This document shows, piece after piece, positions 8,139 to 16,254 of a stretch of 64,000 nt of DNA. The stretch's first letter is position 1. Each line of letters opens with the position of its first letter. The notes under the pieces were generated by a model. The model worked only from the letters and a program-made list of their open reading frames with translations, ran no database searches and had not been told where the DNA came from. Both the position numbers and the translations under genes were made by a program. The stretch comes from JBHELB01 sp041859045 (GTDB lineage: Bacteria; Hydrogenedentota; Hydrogenedentia; Hydrogenedentales; SLHB01): the NCBI GenBank assembly GCA_041859045.1, contig JBHELB010000016.1, positions 62,001 through 126,000 of the forward strand. Direction: 5' to 3'.

Positions 8139-9587
8139 ATGGCGAAGAGGGGGACTCGCTGGCTGTCGGCGTTAGTGACGCTGTTCGGTCTGAACTGGAT
8201 CACCGTGCTCGGCGGCATCCTGGCCGCGACCAGTTCGCTGCTGATCGTGGGGTTCATGATCATCGGCCTGCTGCAACTAAGCGAATCTCCGTATCTCGGC
8301 ATCATGGCGTTCCTCGTGTTGCCCGGTGTGCTCGTTTTTGGATTGCTCATCGTGCCTGTCGGCGCGTTTTTCGAGCGTCGCCGCCGCATTCGCCTCGGCC
8401 TGCCTCTCGAGGGCGAGGTGGCCGGTATGTTTCCCGTCATCGATTTCAACTCCCCCCACACCCGGCGCGTGGGGGCCATCGTTATCGTGGTGACTGCGTG
8501 CGTGCTGCTGGTGTTGTCCGCCGCTTCATACGAGGGGATGGTCTACATGGACTCCCCGCGGTTCTGCGGCCTGGTCTGCCACACCGTAATGGAGCCTGAA
8601 TACGTCGCCTACACGCGTTCGCCCCACGCTCGCGTGGCCTGCGTCGAGTGTCACATCGGACCCGGCGCGCCGTGGTTCGTAAAGGCCAAGCTCTCCGGTC
8701 TGGGGCAGGTTATCGCCGTGGCGCTCAATAACTACGAGACCCCGATTCCCACACCCGTGGCCAATCTGCGCCCCTCGCGCGATACGTGCGAGGAATGCCA
8801 TTGGCCGCAGAAGTTCACCGGTGACAAAGTGAAGGTGATATCGAAATTCCAGGAGGACGAGAAGAATACCCCCGTCAAGACCGTTATGCTGTTGCACATC
8901 GGCGGCGCGGACAGCCCCGGGGGCGGCGGCATTCACGGCTGGCACATGCGCCCCGGCACGAAGACCTACTACGTCGCGGCGGACAATGCTCGCCAGAACA
9001 TCGTACAAGTTCGCGTCGAAGAGGCCGACGGCAAAACGACCGTCTACAAGGCGGCCGACCAAGGCGATCCTTCGACGCACCAGCCCGAGCGCTTGATGGA
9101 CTGCATCGACTGCCACAACCGCCCGACGCACATCATGCAAGTCCCGGAGCGCGCCCTTGACGAGGCCATGGAGGACAAACTCATCGACCCCTCGATCCCA
9201 TTCATCAAGAAGCAAGGCGTTGAGGTTCTGAAGGGAATTGAGGTCTCTGAAGCCGATCTGCCCGCCATTGCGCAGAAGCTCACGAGCTATTACCAGACCA
9301 ACCACGCCGATTTCTATAAGGACAACAAGGCGTTAGTGGACCAGGCGATAGTGGAGATTCAGAACATCTACAAACACAATGTGTTTCCGAAGATGAAGGT
9401 GACGTGGGGCACCTATGCGAACAACCTCGGGCATGTGGATTCCAAAGGCTGCTTCCGGTGTCACGAGGGTAATCTGACCAGCGACGACGGGAAGGTGGTC
9501 CAGGCCGACTGCGCCGCGTGTCACAATGTGCTGGCGTGGGAAGAGGAAAATCCAGAGGTACTTGAGAAGCTTCAGCTCACGAACTAG
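8139..9587 (+). CDS. NapC/NirT-type membrane-anchored multiheme cytochrome c
   Basis: 482 residues; start ATG with AAAGGAGAG upstream. Three hydrophobic segments (about 15-45, 50-75 and 108-130) precede a periplasmic haem domain. Haem motifs: an unusual CX3CH (CGLVCH) at 143, then CVECH 168, CEECH 217, CIDCH 322, CFRCH 438 and CAACH 458. The block CHTVMEPEYVAYTRSPH and the following CVECHIGPGAPWFVKAKLSG match the NapC/NirT group, which oxidises menaquinol and passes electrons to periplasmic partners. From memory, related proteins in Geobacter-like genomes share the CX3CH in the first haem site, so this is a family variant, not an error. The likely role is the inner-membrane entry point of the electron chain that includes the c554-type and decaheme cytochromes. 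Confidence 0.9.
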   Translation: MAKRGTRWLSALVTLFGLNWITVLGGILAATSSLLIVGFMIIGLLQLSESPYLGIMAFLVLPGVLVFGLLIVPVGAFFERRRRIRLGLPLEGEVAGMFPVIDFNSPHTRRVGAIVIVVTACVLLVLSAASYEGMVYMDSPRFCGLVCHTVMEPEYVAYTRSPHARVACVECHIGPGAPWFVKAKLSGLGQVIAVALNNYETPIPTPVANLRPSRDTCEECHWPQKFTGDKVKVISKFQEDEKNTPVKTVMLLHIGGADSPGGGGIHGWHMRPGTKTYYVAADNARQNIVQVRVEEADGKTTVYKAADQGDPSTHQPERLMDCIDCHNRPTHIMQVPERALDEAMEDKLIDPSIPFIKKQGVEVLKGIEVSEADLPAIAQKLTSYYQTNHADFYKDNKALVDQAIVEIQNIYKHNVFPKMKVTWGTYANNLGHVDSKGCFRCHEGNLTSDDGKVVQADCAACHNVLAWEEENPEVLEKLQLTN

Positions 9588-9916
9588 ATCGTAGCCCTTT
9601 GCGCTCCTGCTTGGGCACAAAGACGGCATGCAGACCTCAGGGATTTCCCGAGTCAGATTCGGTTTCCCTGGGGTCTTTCCTTAGGCGGGGTCTGAACCCC
9701 GTCTTTCGTCTTTCACAATGAAAAATCCCCTGAAAACAAGGGCTTTTGCTTAATTACGGGTTTTTCCCCGATGTGCGATCCATGCCCTCCCGGAGTATTC
9801 TTAACTGAATTCAAGGCATGGGGTATGGGGTGTTCTGCCTGTTTGGAGAGCTGCTCATGCTGGCGGAGTTTGGGGTAGGCGTGGCGTAACGCGCCATAGC
9901 GAAGAAGAGGCACATC
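9588..9916. other. Intergenic region before decaheme gene
   Basis: No gene seen. It holds a terminator-like hairpin at 9686-9701, a region with AT-rich stretches that could carry the promoter of the decaheme gene (no convincing -35/-10 pair found), an inverted CCATGCC/GGCATGG pair around 9780-9830, and AAGAAGAGG before the ATG at 9917. Confidence 0.6.
9686..9715 (+). terminator. Intrinsic terminator candidate after NapC-type gene
   Basis: Perfect 6-base stem (9686-9691 with 9696-9701), four-base loop CTGA, then a pyrimidine-rich tail TCTTTCGTCTTTC. Confidence 0.6.
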
Positions 9917-12196
9917 ATGCGACATCACTCTCGAACAACACTCAGTATTCTCGCAGTATTCCTGACCGCTGTATTCCTCGTGGGCTGCCCCACCGATCCG
10001 ACCGCGATCCTGACAAAAGTCACCATCACGCCGGATAAGGTTACTCTCGAGGTCGATCAGACCGCAGAACTAACCGCCGCCTCAACCTCCGCATTGGACA
10101 CTGATTTTACGTGGGCCTCGAGCGATGAAGACATCGTCGCGATTCAGGACACCAAGTCGTCGGCCGTCACCATTATCGGTGTCGGCGTCGGCACTGCGAC
10201 GATTACCGCAACCGGCAACGTCTCGGGCCGCAGCGGCACGGCCGTGATCACCGTTCCGGAAGACACCACCGGCGGCGGAATCCCGTCCGGCCTTCTTGGT
10301 CCCGGACTGAAGGTCACGATTACCGGCGTCACCATTCCGGCCGACCGGAAGCCGGAAGTCGCCTTCACCGCGACGGATACCGCCGGTCATCCTGTCGCGA
10401 AGAGCGAACTGACCGATGTGCGCCTCATTCTCGACTATCTCGAGGCACCCGCGAAGAGCGCGGCCAGCCCCCGCTACGTCAGTTACACCGTCAACAATGC
10501 GGGCCAGGCCACCCAGGACTCGGCTCGCTTGAACGGTGTGACGCAACTGGCGAACGGCTCGTTCAAATATAAGTTCGCCGCGGCGATTCCCGCGAACTAC
10601 AATCCGTCGCTGACCCACCAGGTCGGTGGCCAGTTCCAGCGCATGTACGTTGTCGATAACAAGGTGTACAAGGCGAATGCCGTGAAGGTGTTCCGTCCGG
10701 ACGGCGGCGCGGTCACGCAGACTCGCGAGATCTCCTCGACGCAAACCTGCAACGCCTGCCATACGCGCATGTCGTTCCACGGCGATATCCGCCGCGAATA
10801 TCAGTACTGCATTCTGTGCCACAACGAGCAATCGGTTGACCCCGACACCGGCAACAGCGTCGACATGAGTGTCATGGTGCACAAGATCCACCGCGGCGAG
10901 AGCCTGCCGAGCGTCGAAGCCGGCGATCCGTACCAGATCATCGGATTCGGCGGATCAGTGAACGACTACTCGACGGTCGTTTTCCCGCAGGACATCCGCA
11001 ATTGCACGACGTGCCACACTGGCGGAAGCAAGACCGACGAAGACGCCTATCTGACCCGTCCGTCGCGCGCGGTCTGCGGTAGCTGCCACGACCGCGTGTG
11101 GTTCGGCAATCCGGATCAGACTCCGGAAGGCTTCGAGAATCACCCGCTCGATTTCGAGAGCCCGAACGACAACCAGTGCGCGGTTTGCCATCCAGCGACC
11201 GGCCCTGGCGTAGCCCCGATCGACGAGGCCCACACGGTGCCCACCAAGAGCGATGAGGCTCCGGGCTTGGGCCTGAGCATCACAGAAGTCAACCCGAATC
11301 CCGAGACCGGCGCACTGAACGTCAAGATCCTTATCGTTGACGGCCAGGGCAACCCGGTGACGAACATTTCGGCAATGAGTCGTCTGTCGGTGAACGTCGC
11401 TTACCCGGCTACCGATTACACGAACAACCTTCGTGAGCAGATCTGGCGTTCTCCGAATGGCAGCACGGCGGGCACGCTCGCCTCGACGACGAGTCCGACC
11501 GGTATCTATGATTACACCTTCGCGGGCACCCTGCCAGTGACGGACGATACCTACGCGATCGCGCTTGAAGGCCGCCGCGACTTCACCTTCGACGGCGAGA
11601 CCGAAGAGCAGGGCACCGCGACCAACGGGTTGACCTTCTTCACCCTGGACGGCTCGAAAGCCGAACCCACGCCGCGCCGCGAAATCGTCGAGACGGCCAA
11701 GTGCAACGTCTGCCACGACGAGATGCGGTTCCACGGCGGCTCGCGCTATGGCGCCGAGTACTGCGTGTTCTGCCACAACACAACGCTGGAAGACGGCGAT
11801 ACTGGTTCCTCCCTGAATCTGAAGGAAATGATCCACAAGATTCACATGGGCGAAGAACTCGAAAATGGCTTTGTTATCGGCAGTGGCGACGACACCACCG
11901 ACCTCGGCGAGGCCCGTTACCCGGCCGACAAGCGGAATTGCTTGGCGTGCCACAAGACCGGCACGTACCTGCTGCCGATCGCCGAAGAGGCCGCGCCGAC
12001 CGTGATCAACAGCGACGCGGGCAACAAGACGGTTCTGCCCGAACGCGCGGCATGCACCTCGTGCCACGACAGCCTCTGGGTCGATGTCCACGCGATCATC
12101 AACACCAACGGCGACAACAGCGTCGAGAGCTGCCGCGTGTGTCACGGCGAAGGCAAGGATTTCGCCGTCTCCGCCGCGCACGCCCAGCTTCCGTAA
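9917..12196 (+). CDS. Outer-membrane decaheme cytochrome lipoprotein, OmcA/MtrC type, with Ig-like domain
   Basis: 759 residues. The lipobox LVGC gives lipidated Cys24, followed by Pro and no +2 Asp, which favours the outer membrane. Residues about 36-110 form a BIG2-like Ig fold (VTITPDKVTLEVDQTAEL... then GTATITATG). Ten CXXCH motifs fall in two groups of five: 278, 298, 363, 387, 421 and 596, 616, 675, 713, 739. Each group is preceded by a beta-rich domain, and both open with a CNxCH...FHG...CxxCHN pattern. This two-pentaheme, beta-domain architecture is that of the MtrC/OmcA family, surface cytochromes that deliver electrons to minerals or other extracellular acceptors. No MtrB-type porin or MtrA-type cytochrome gene lies in the window, so the route across the outer membrane is open. 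A strong terminator follows. Confidence 0.92.
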   Translation: MRHHSRTTLSILAVFLTAVFLVGCPTDPTAILTKVTITPDKVTLEVDQTAELTAASTSALDTDFTWASSDEDIVAIQDTKSSAVTIIGVGVGTATITATGNVSGRSGTAVITVPEDTTGGGIPSGLLGPGLKVTITGVTIPADRKPEVAFTATDTAGHPVAKSELTDVRLILDYLEAPAKSAASPRYVSYTVNNAGQATQDSARLNGVTQLANGSFKYKFAAAIPANYNPSLTHQVGGQFQRMYVVDNKVYKANAVKVFRPDGGAVTQTREISSTQTCNACHTRMSFHGDIRREYQYCILCHNEQSVDPDTGNSVDMSVMVHKIHRGESLPSVEAGDPYQIIGFGGSVNDYSTVVFPQDIRNCTTCHTGGSKTDEDAYLTRPSRAVCGSCHDRVWFGNPDQTPEGFENHPLDFESPNDNQCAVCHPATGPGVAPIDEAHTVPTKSDEAPGLGLSITEVNPNPETGALNVKILIVDGQGNPVTNISAMSRLSVNVAYPATDYTNNLREQIWRSPNGSTAGTLASTTSPTGIYDYTFAGTLPVTDDTYAIALEGRRDFTFDGETEEQGTATNGLTFFTLDGSKAEPTPRREIVETAKCNVCHDEMRFHGGSRYGAEYCVFCHNTTLEDGDTGSSLNLKEMIHKIHMGEELENGFVIGSGDDTTDLGEARYPADKRNCLACHKTGTYLLPIAEEAAPTVINSDAGNKTVLPERAACTSCHDSLWVDVHAIINTNGDNSVESCRVCHGEGKDFAVSAAHAQLP

Positions 12197-12218
12197 GCGC
12201 AGTAGCGCGTAATACCCG

Positions 12219-12256
12219 AGGCGGGGAAGAGCAAGACTCTTCCCCGCCTCCTTTTT
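12219..12256 (+). terminator. Strong intrinsic terminator of decaheme gene
   Basis: Perfect 13-base stem (12219-12231 with 12237-12249), loop CAAGA, then CC-free tail beginning with TTTTT at 12252-12256. Confidence 0.9.
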
Positions 12257-12278
12257 GCCTTCAAACGAAGCGCCCCCC

Positions 12279-12307
12279 TTGACATTCCAAGGGAGCGAGG
12301 GTAAACT
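12279..12307 (+). promoter_or_regulatory. Sigma-70-type promoter for the 54-residue peptide gene
   Basis: TTGACA at 12279-12284, a 17-base spacer and TAAACT at 12302-12307. It lies just after the preceding terminator and about 70 bases before the peptide start. Confidence 0.75.
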
Positions 12308-12377
12308 CTTAACAATACTGCTCGAAAGCCAAATGGCTCGAGGGTGAAAATGAGTCAAGTATGCGAAGGAGAAGGTC

Positions 12378-12542
12378 ATGACCCATCTCAAGGCCATTAG
12401 CAAGACCCCTGTCCCTGCGGCGACCTGGCAGGAAATCGTGTGCGCCGCCAACACCGCCAAGGCCGGCATCGTCGGTTCACTGGGCGGCACTTCGCCGAAA
12501 GTCGATTTCGTCGGCGGCAAGTGCGACATAACCTCCAGCTAG
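12378..12542 (+). CDS. Small peptide of unknown function (54 residues, two Cys)
   Basis: ATG at 12378 with AAGGAG 6 bases before, stop TAG at 12540-12542. It has a dedicated consensus-like promoter upstream and an intrinsic terminator 150 bases downstream, so it is a stand-alone transcription unit and probably real despite its size. There is no signal peptide or membrane helix. Features: basic start (MTHLKAISKTPVPA), Cys22 in EIVCAANTAKAG, a glycine-rich middle, and an end reading DFVGGKCDITSS with Cys49 directly after Gly-Gly-Lys. I do not recognise the family. The Gly-Gly before a short Cys-containing tail recalls leader/core borders of processed peptides, but no modification or export enzyme is adjacent, so that reading is speculative. 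An intracellular metal- or thiol-related peptide is equally possible. Confidence 0.6.
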   Translation: MTHLKAISKTPVPAATWQEIVCAANTAKAGIVGSLGGTSPKVDFVGGKCDITSS

Positions 12543-12691
12543 AGCACCGCTGAAGGGCTTTTCTGCGATTCGGGTAGCGCATTGATGCGCAATCTTGGCC
12601 GCCCAGACACCTGTAGGGGCCGTGGTGTCTTCGGAGATCCAGACAGCTAGAGTGGTTTTTGCTGCATAATTATCAAATTTCGATCTAATCG

Positions 12692-12724
12692 GAGCCTGTT
12701 CCGCTTGCGGAGTAGGCTCTTTTG
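12692..12724 (+). terminator. Intrinsic terminator downstream of small peptide
   Basis: Stem GAGCCT/AGGCTC (12692-12697 with 12714-12719) continued inward by TCCG/CGGA around a CTTG loop, then TTTT. Confidence 0.8.
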
Positions 12725-12840
12725 ACTTGGAATGAGTCTTTTCCTGAATCGAACCCGGCCTTTCCGGGATCCTTGGAAACGTCCTGGGCCCTCTGTGGTA
12801 TATTCCCACGAGTTCAACGGATTTCTGGAAAGGGAAACTC

Positions 12841-12870
12841 TTGACAGATGGAGCCCCTTTGAGTCATAAT
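12841..12870 (+). promoter_or_regulatory. Sigma-70-type promoter for surface lipoprotein genes
   Basis: TTGACA at 12841-12846, 18-base spacer, CATAAT at 12865-12870. It is about 105 bases before the LRR lipoprotein start and could serve all three lipoprotein genes. Confidence 0.72.
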
Positions 12871-12975
12871 GAATGACGGTAGATACTGCGTTTTGCGCAT
12901 GTGCGCGTTGGGGATGTAGGGGCCGTTTAGTCTCCGCGGACTGCCGTGGGAGCGGCGTGTAACGAGGAACGAGTC

Positions 12976-13551
12976 ATGAGCATGAAGCCTCTCTGGAATG
13001 CAATTGCGGGCGCGGTGGTGATAACCGTGGCGCTCAGTCTCACGGGATGCCCGGAAATCTCCGAGATCGTCATCTTCAAAGACCAGGGTCTCGAAAACGC
13101 CGTTCGCCGCGAACTCGGCCTGCCCTTCGGCGTGCTGACCGTGACGCAATTGCGCGAATTGCGGTCTTTGGATGCGCGCGAGCTGGACATCGCAGACCTC
13201 TCGGGGTTGGACAAGTGTCCCAATCTGACCTGGCTCAATCTTGAGGGGAACAGCGTGTCGGACCTGACGCCGCTCGCGAACCTCACAGGTTTGATGACGT
13301 TGGTGCTCGATGCGAACGAGATCGAAGACCTGACTCCGCTCGCGGGGTTGATCAATCTAGACGTGTTGTCTCTGCGCGACAATCGGATTGCCGATATCCA
13401 AGCGCTTGTCACCAATGCGGTCAACGGCGGGCTTGGCCCGGGGGATCAAGTCCTCTTGTCGGGCAACGATCTCAGCGCGCGCGCGTTGTCCACAGACATT
13501 CCGGATTTGATCGCGCGGGGCGTGAACGTCGTCACGGACTCGACAACCTAG
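12976..13551 (+). CDS. Leucine-rich-repeat lipoprotein, internalin-like
   Basis: 191 residues from ATG 12976 (GAGG 8 bases before). The signal peptide ends in lipobox LTGC followed by Pro, so it is probably an outer-membrane or surface lipoprotein. After a helical cap (FKDQGLENAVRRELG), LRRs follow with the internalin-like consensus: LDIADLSGLDKCPNLTWLNL, then NSVSDLTPLANLTGLMTLVL, then NEIEDLTPLAGLINLDVLSL, and a capping region ending DIPDLIARGVNVVTD. The short array gives a curved binding surface for protein-protein contacts; the partner is unknown. It heads a set of three lipoprotein genes in the same direction that share the Gly-Cys-Pro lipobox, suggesting joint surface function. The gap of 68 bases to the next gene allows co-transcription. 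Confidence 0.85.
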   Translation: MSMKPLWNAIAGAVVITVALSLTGCPEISEIVIFKDQGLENAVRRELGLPFGVLTVTQLRELRSLDARELDIADLSGLDKCPNLTWLNLEGNSVSDLTPLANLTGLMTLVLDANEIEDLTPLAGLINLDVLSLRDNRIADIQALVTNAVNGGLGPGDQVLLSGNDLSARALSTDIPDLIARGVNVVTDSTT

Positions 13552-13619
13552 AACCATGACGAGCCCGGCGACGCAGAATATCCGGTCTTTCGAGGCCAGA
13601 TTCTAAGAGGATGCCCGGT

Positions 13620-16202
13620 ATGAACGAAACTACCCGTCGGTATGCACACGGACTTGTTGCGGCGATGTTCGCGATCACGTCTTTACTCCTGGTGGGCTGT
13701 CCACTCGTAGGGCCGACGCTGGTGGTGAATCCGACGGTCATCAATTTCGGCAAAGCGGGCGTCGAAGAAAGTTTCACGATCTACAATGGCGGTTCGGGAA
13801 GTCTGGACTGGTCGTTGCAGCTCGTGGCCGACGGGGGCGGGGCATGGCTGCTCGCGGATGTAAACGCGGGGAGTGTGAGTTCCGAGACAGATCGCGTTCA
13901 CCTCACCGCCGATCGCACGGGCTTGGCGCCCGGCGAATACCACGCAACGGTCACGGTGACCTCAGGGACCACGCAAAAACAGGTGCTCGTGGCGATGTCT
14001 GTTGCGGGTTCGCCCAACCTCGAAGTCAATCCCACCACCCTCAACTTCCTCGGCGCGACAACGACCGCCACAACCACCGTGCGCAACACGGGCACCGGTC
14101 AGTTGGCGTGGAGCCTTGTCGCTGTTGACGAAGCGAATCCGGGCGTTACCCTTCCGTTGCCAGACTACCTCACTGCGGCGCCTGCGGGCGGCACGTTGGC
14201 GGTAGGGCAGAGCGTGGACATCGTGCTTACCCTCGATCGCGACGGACTCGAGGACGGCGTCTCGACCGTTCCGCTGCGCATTCAATCGGACGGCGGCAGT
14301 CAAGACCTCACCGTGCAGATCGCGGCGGGGCTCGGTCCCGAGTTGGCGGTGGAGCCGCTCGTTTTGGACTTCGGCGACCGCACGAACGAACTGACATTCG
14401 ATATTTTCAACATTGGTTATCTAGGCAGCGAACTCGCGTTCACGCTCAGCACGGATCGCCCCGATCTCATCCTGTTGTCGCCCTCGTCGGGGTCGGTGAC
14501 GAGCATCGGTTTTCCGTGGGACAACCCAAAATCCATCGAAGTGCGCATCGATCGCACGGCGATTAAGAAAGACACCGACGGCGGCAAGATCACCGTGGAA
14601 GTCCCCGGCCTTGATCCCGTGGAAGTGTTGGTCAGCGTCGAGCGCGCGCCGCTCACGTTCGAGGCCGCGAAGAATCGCACCCGTCCGCCGTTCATCATGC
14701 GCTTCACCTTCACGCTGCGCGACAGTCTGGGATTGGCCATCGACAGCACCCAGCCCAGCATTCTGAACGAGCTTCAGACCGCGTTCAGCATTGTGGAAGA
14801 CGCGAATCCGATTGACCTCAACGAAACCAATTTCTACGTCAGCGGGGGCGGAAACGCCATTCGCGGGAACGTCGCGTTTCTGCTCGACTACACGGGCAGC
14901 ATGTACGCCGCGCTCGAACGCATGAACCCGACCAGTCCCGATCCCTTGCAGGAATTGTACGCCGGTAAACGCAACGTCGCGGGCGATGTCGGCATTGCCG
15001 AGGCCTTCATTCGCGGGTTGACGCCGAGCTATCGTCTTGCGCTTATGGAATACCACGAGCGCCAACAGCAGAGCCGCATCCTGCACAGTTTCACCACGGG
15101 CAGCCGCGACTCGATGGTGCAGGCACTTGAAGACTTCAATTTGCCTGAGGCCGATCACGGCGCATCGGAAATTTTCGACGCGTTGATCGACGCGGCGACG
15201 CGTCTGGAGAACGAGGACAGCGGCGTGTTGCCGCTCGACGACGCCGACCTGCGCGCGATCGTTTTCCTCTCCGACGGGCGCGACACCTCGAGCACCCTGC
15301 CGCGAGCGCAGGCGATTACCAAGCTCAAAGAGAAGAAAGTGCGCCTGTTCCCGATTGGGTTTGGTGAAAACATCGACTCGTCGGCGTTGGTGGATCTCGC
15401 GGTCCAGACCGGTGGCCATTACTACTCCGCGCCGACGCAGGACGACCTGTACAAGTTGCTCGTGCACGATCCGTCGGGTGCGCCGGACGCGCCCGGCATT
15501 ATCGCGAGCGATCTGGAGCGGCAGGTCGTGCTGAACTACGTCACCCTGTTCCAGGAAGGCAACCACACGTACAACATCGAGGCGCAGTATCAGAACCAAC
15601 GCGGCTCCATTGAGCTTGACGCCGAATATGCGGTGGGCGGCGACGTTCGCGCGGGGCAGCTTGCCCTGCGCACCGCGGGCATTCAGCCCGACGGCACCGC
15701 GGAAGTCTACCTGCGCACCGATTACGTGCCGCGCGGCGTTACGCAGTTCAAAATACGTCTCTATACCGATACCGGCGCGCCGTTCACGGTGGCGCTGGCG
15801 CCAGGCGGACTGATCGAGGACTGGGTGATGGTTGAAAACACCGAAGTGCCCGCGAAGATCCCCGGAAGCCGTCTGTTCACCGTGTTGACTACGGAAGACA
15901 ATCCGCTGCGCTATGGGGCGTTTGGCAACCTGCTTCGCCTCAATTTCCAGGGGCTGGATCCGATGTCGGTGGTGAACCTGTCGATGCGCGTGGATAACCG
16001 CATCTATGTGAATCCGCCCACGACCAAGTTCTTCCAGCACCCGGAAATCCTGGACATTCGAACTGGATCGCGCCAAGCCTCGGTGCAGCCCATTCTGATC
16101 GCGGACGGATTCAACCCCGACGCCGCACAGGCATGGAACCGCGATGGGGATGCGGCGGATGATTTCGATGACGCTTACCCGGACGATACAAACCGGCAGT
16201 AG
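13620..16202 (+). CDS. Large surface lipoprotein with ASH/BACON-like repeats and von Willebrand A domain
   Basis: 860 residues; ATG 13620 is preferred over ATG 13611 because AAGAGG then lies about 10 bases upstream. Lipobox LVGC followed by Pro. Residues about 35-350 hold three Ig-like repeats (pattern VNP-x-x-x-NFG..., then NGGSGSLDWSL, then V-x-LTADRTGL) of the choice-of-anchor/ASPM type. A von Willebrand A domain follows (about 415-620) with the metal-site sequence LLDYTGSM at Asp423, a DxTxS variant of the usual DxSxS, and the later IVFLSDGRDTSST. The C-terminal part is beta-rich and ends in an acidic tail (DGDAADDFDDAYPDD). Probably an adhesion or matrix-binding protein of the outer surface. 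It is a clear paralogue of the next gene. Confidence 0.85.
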   Translation: MNETTRRYAHGLVAAMFAITSLLLVGCPLVGPTLVVNPTVINFGKAGVEESFTIYNGGSGSLDWSLQLVADGGGAWLLADVNAGSVSSETDRVHLTADRTGLAPGEYHATVTVTSGTTQKQVLVAMSVAGSPNLEVNPTTLNFLGATTTATTTVRNTGTGQLAWSLVAVDEANPGVTLPLPDYLTAAPAGGTLAVGQSVDIVLTLDRDGLEDGVSTVPLRIQSDGGSQDLTVQIAAGLGPELAVEPLVLDFGDRTNELTFDIFNIGYLGSELAFTLSTDRPDLILLSPSSGSVTSIGFPWDNPKSIEVRIDRTAIKKDTDGGKITVEVPGLDPVEVLVSVERAPLTFEAAKNRTRPPFIMRFTFTLRDSLGLAIDSTQPSILNELQTAFSIVEDANPIDLNETNFYVSGGGNAIRGNVAFLLDYTGSMYAALERMNPTSPDPLQELYAGKRNVAGDVGIAEAFIRGLTPSYRLALMEYHERQQQSRILHSFTTGSRDSMVQALEDFNLPEADHGASEIFDALIDAATRLENEDSGVLPLDDADLRAIVFLSDGRDTSSTLPRAQAITKLKEKKVRLFPIGFGENIDSSALVDLAVQTGGHYYSAPTQDDLYKLLVHDPSGAPDAPGIIASDLERQVVLNYVTLFQEGNHTYNIEAQYQNQRGSIELDAEYAVGGDVRAGQLALRTAGIQPDGTAEVYLRTDYVPRGVTQFKIRLYTDTGAPFTVALAPGGLIEDWVMVENTEVPAKIPGSRLFTVLTTEDNPLRYGAFGNLLRLNFQGLDPMSVVNLSMRVDNRIYVNPPTTKFFQHPEILDIRTGSRQASVQPILIADGFNPDAAQAWNRDGDAADDFDDAYPDDTNRQ

Positions 16203-16254
16203 CCGCACGCGCGCGCGCCGGTGGCTGGAGCGACACGCTCGGAAGGAGCCGCCC

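Larger units (their letters stand above)
12543..12975. other. Non-coding stretch between small peptide and LRR gene
   Basis: About 430 bases with no convincing gene. It contains the 3' untranslated region of the peptide unit with small hairpins (GCGCAT-TGA-TGCGC near 12577; AGACAC/GTGTCT near 12603-12630), the terminator at 12692-12724, and a consensus promoter at 12841-12870 for the next gene. The 150-base 3' UTR could also yield a small RNA. Confidence 0.6.

Noticed and set aside
10955..12529. 524-residue minus-strand frame over the decaheme cytochrome
   Set aside because: The plus-strand gene is certain (ten CXXCH motifs, lipobox, terminator); the opposite frame shows no signals.
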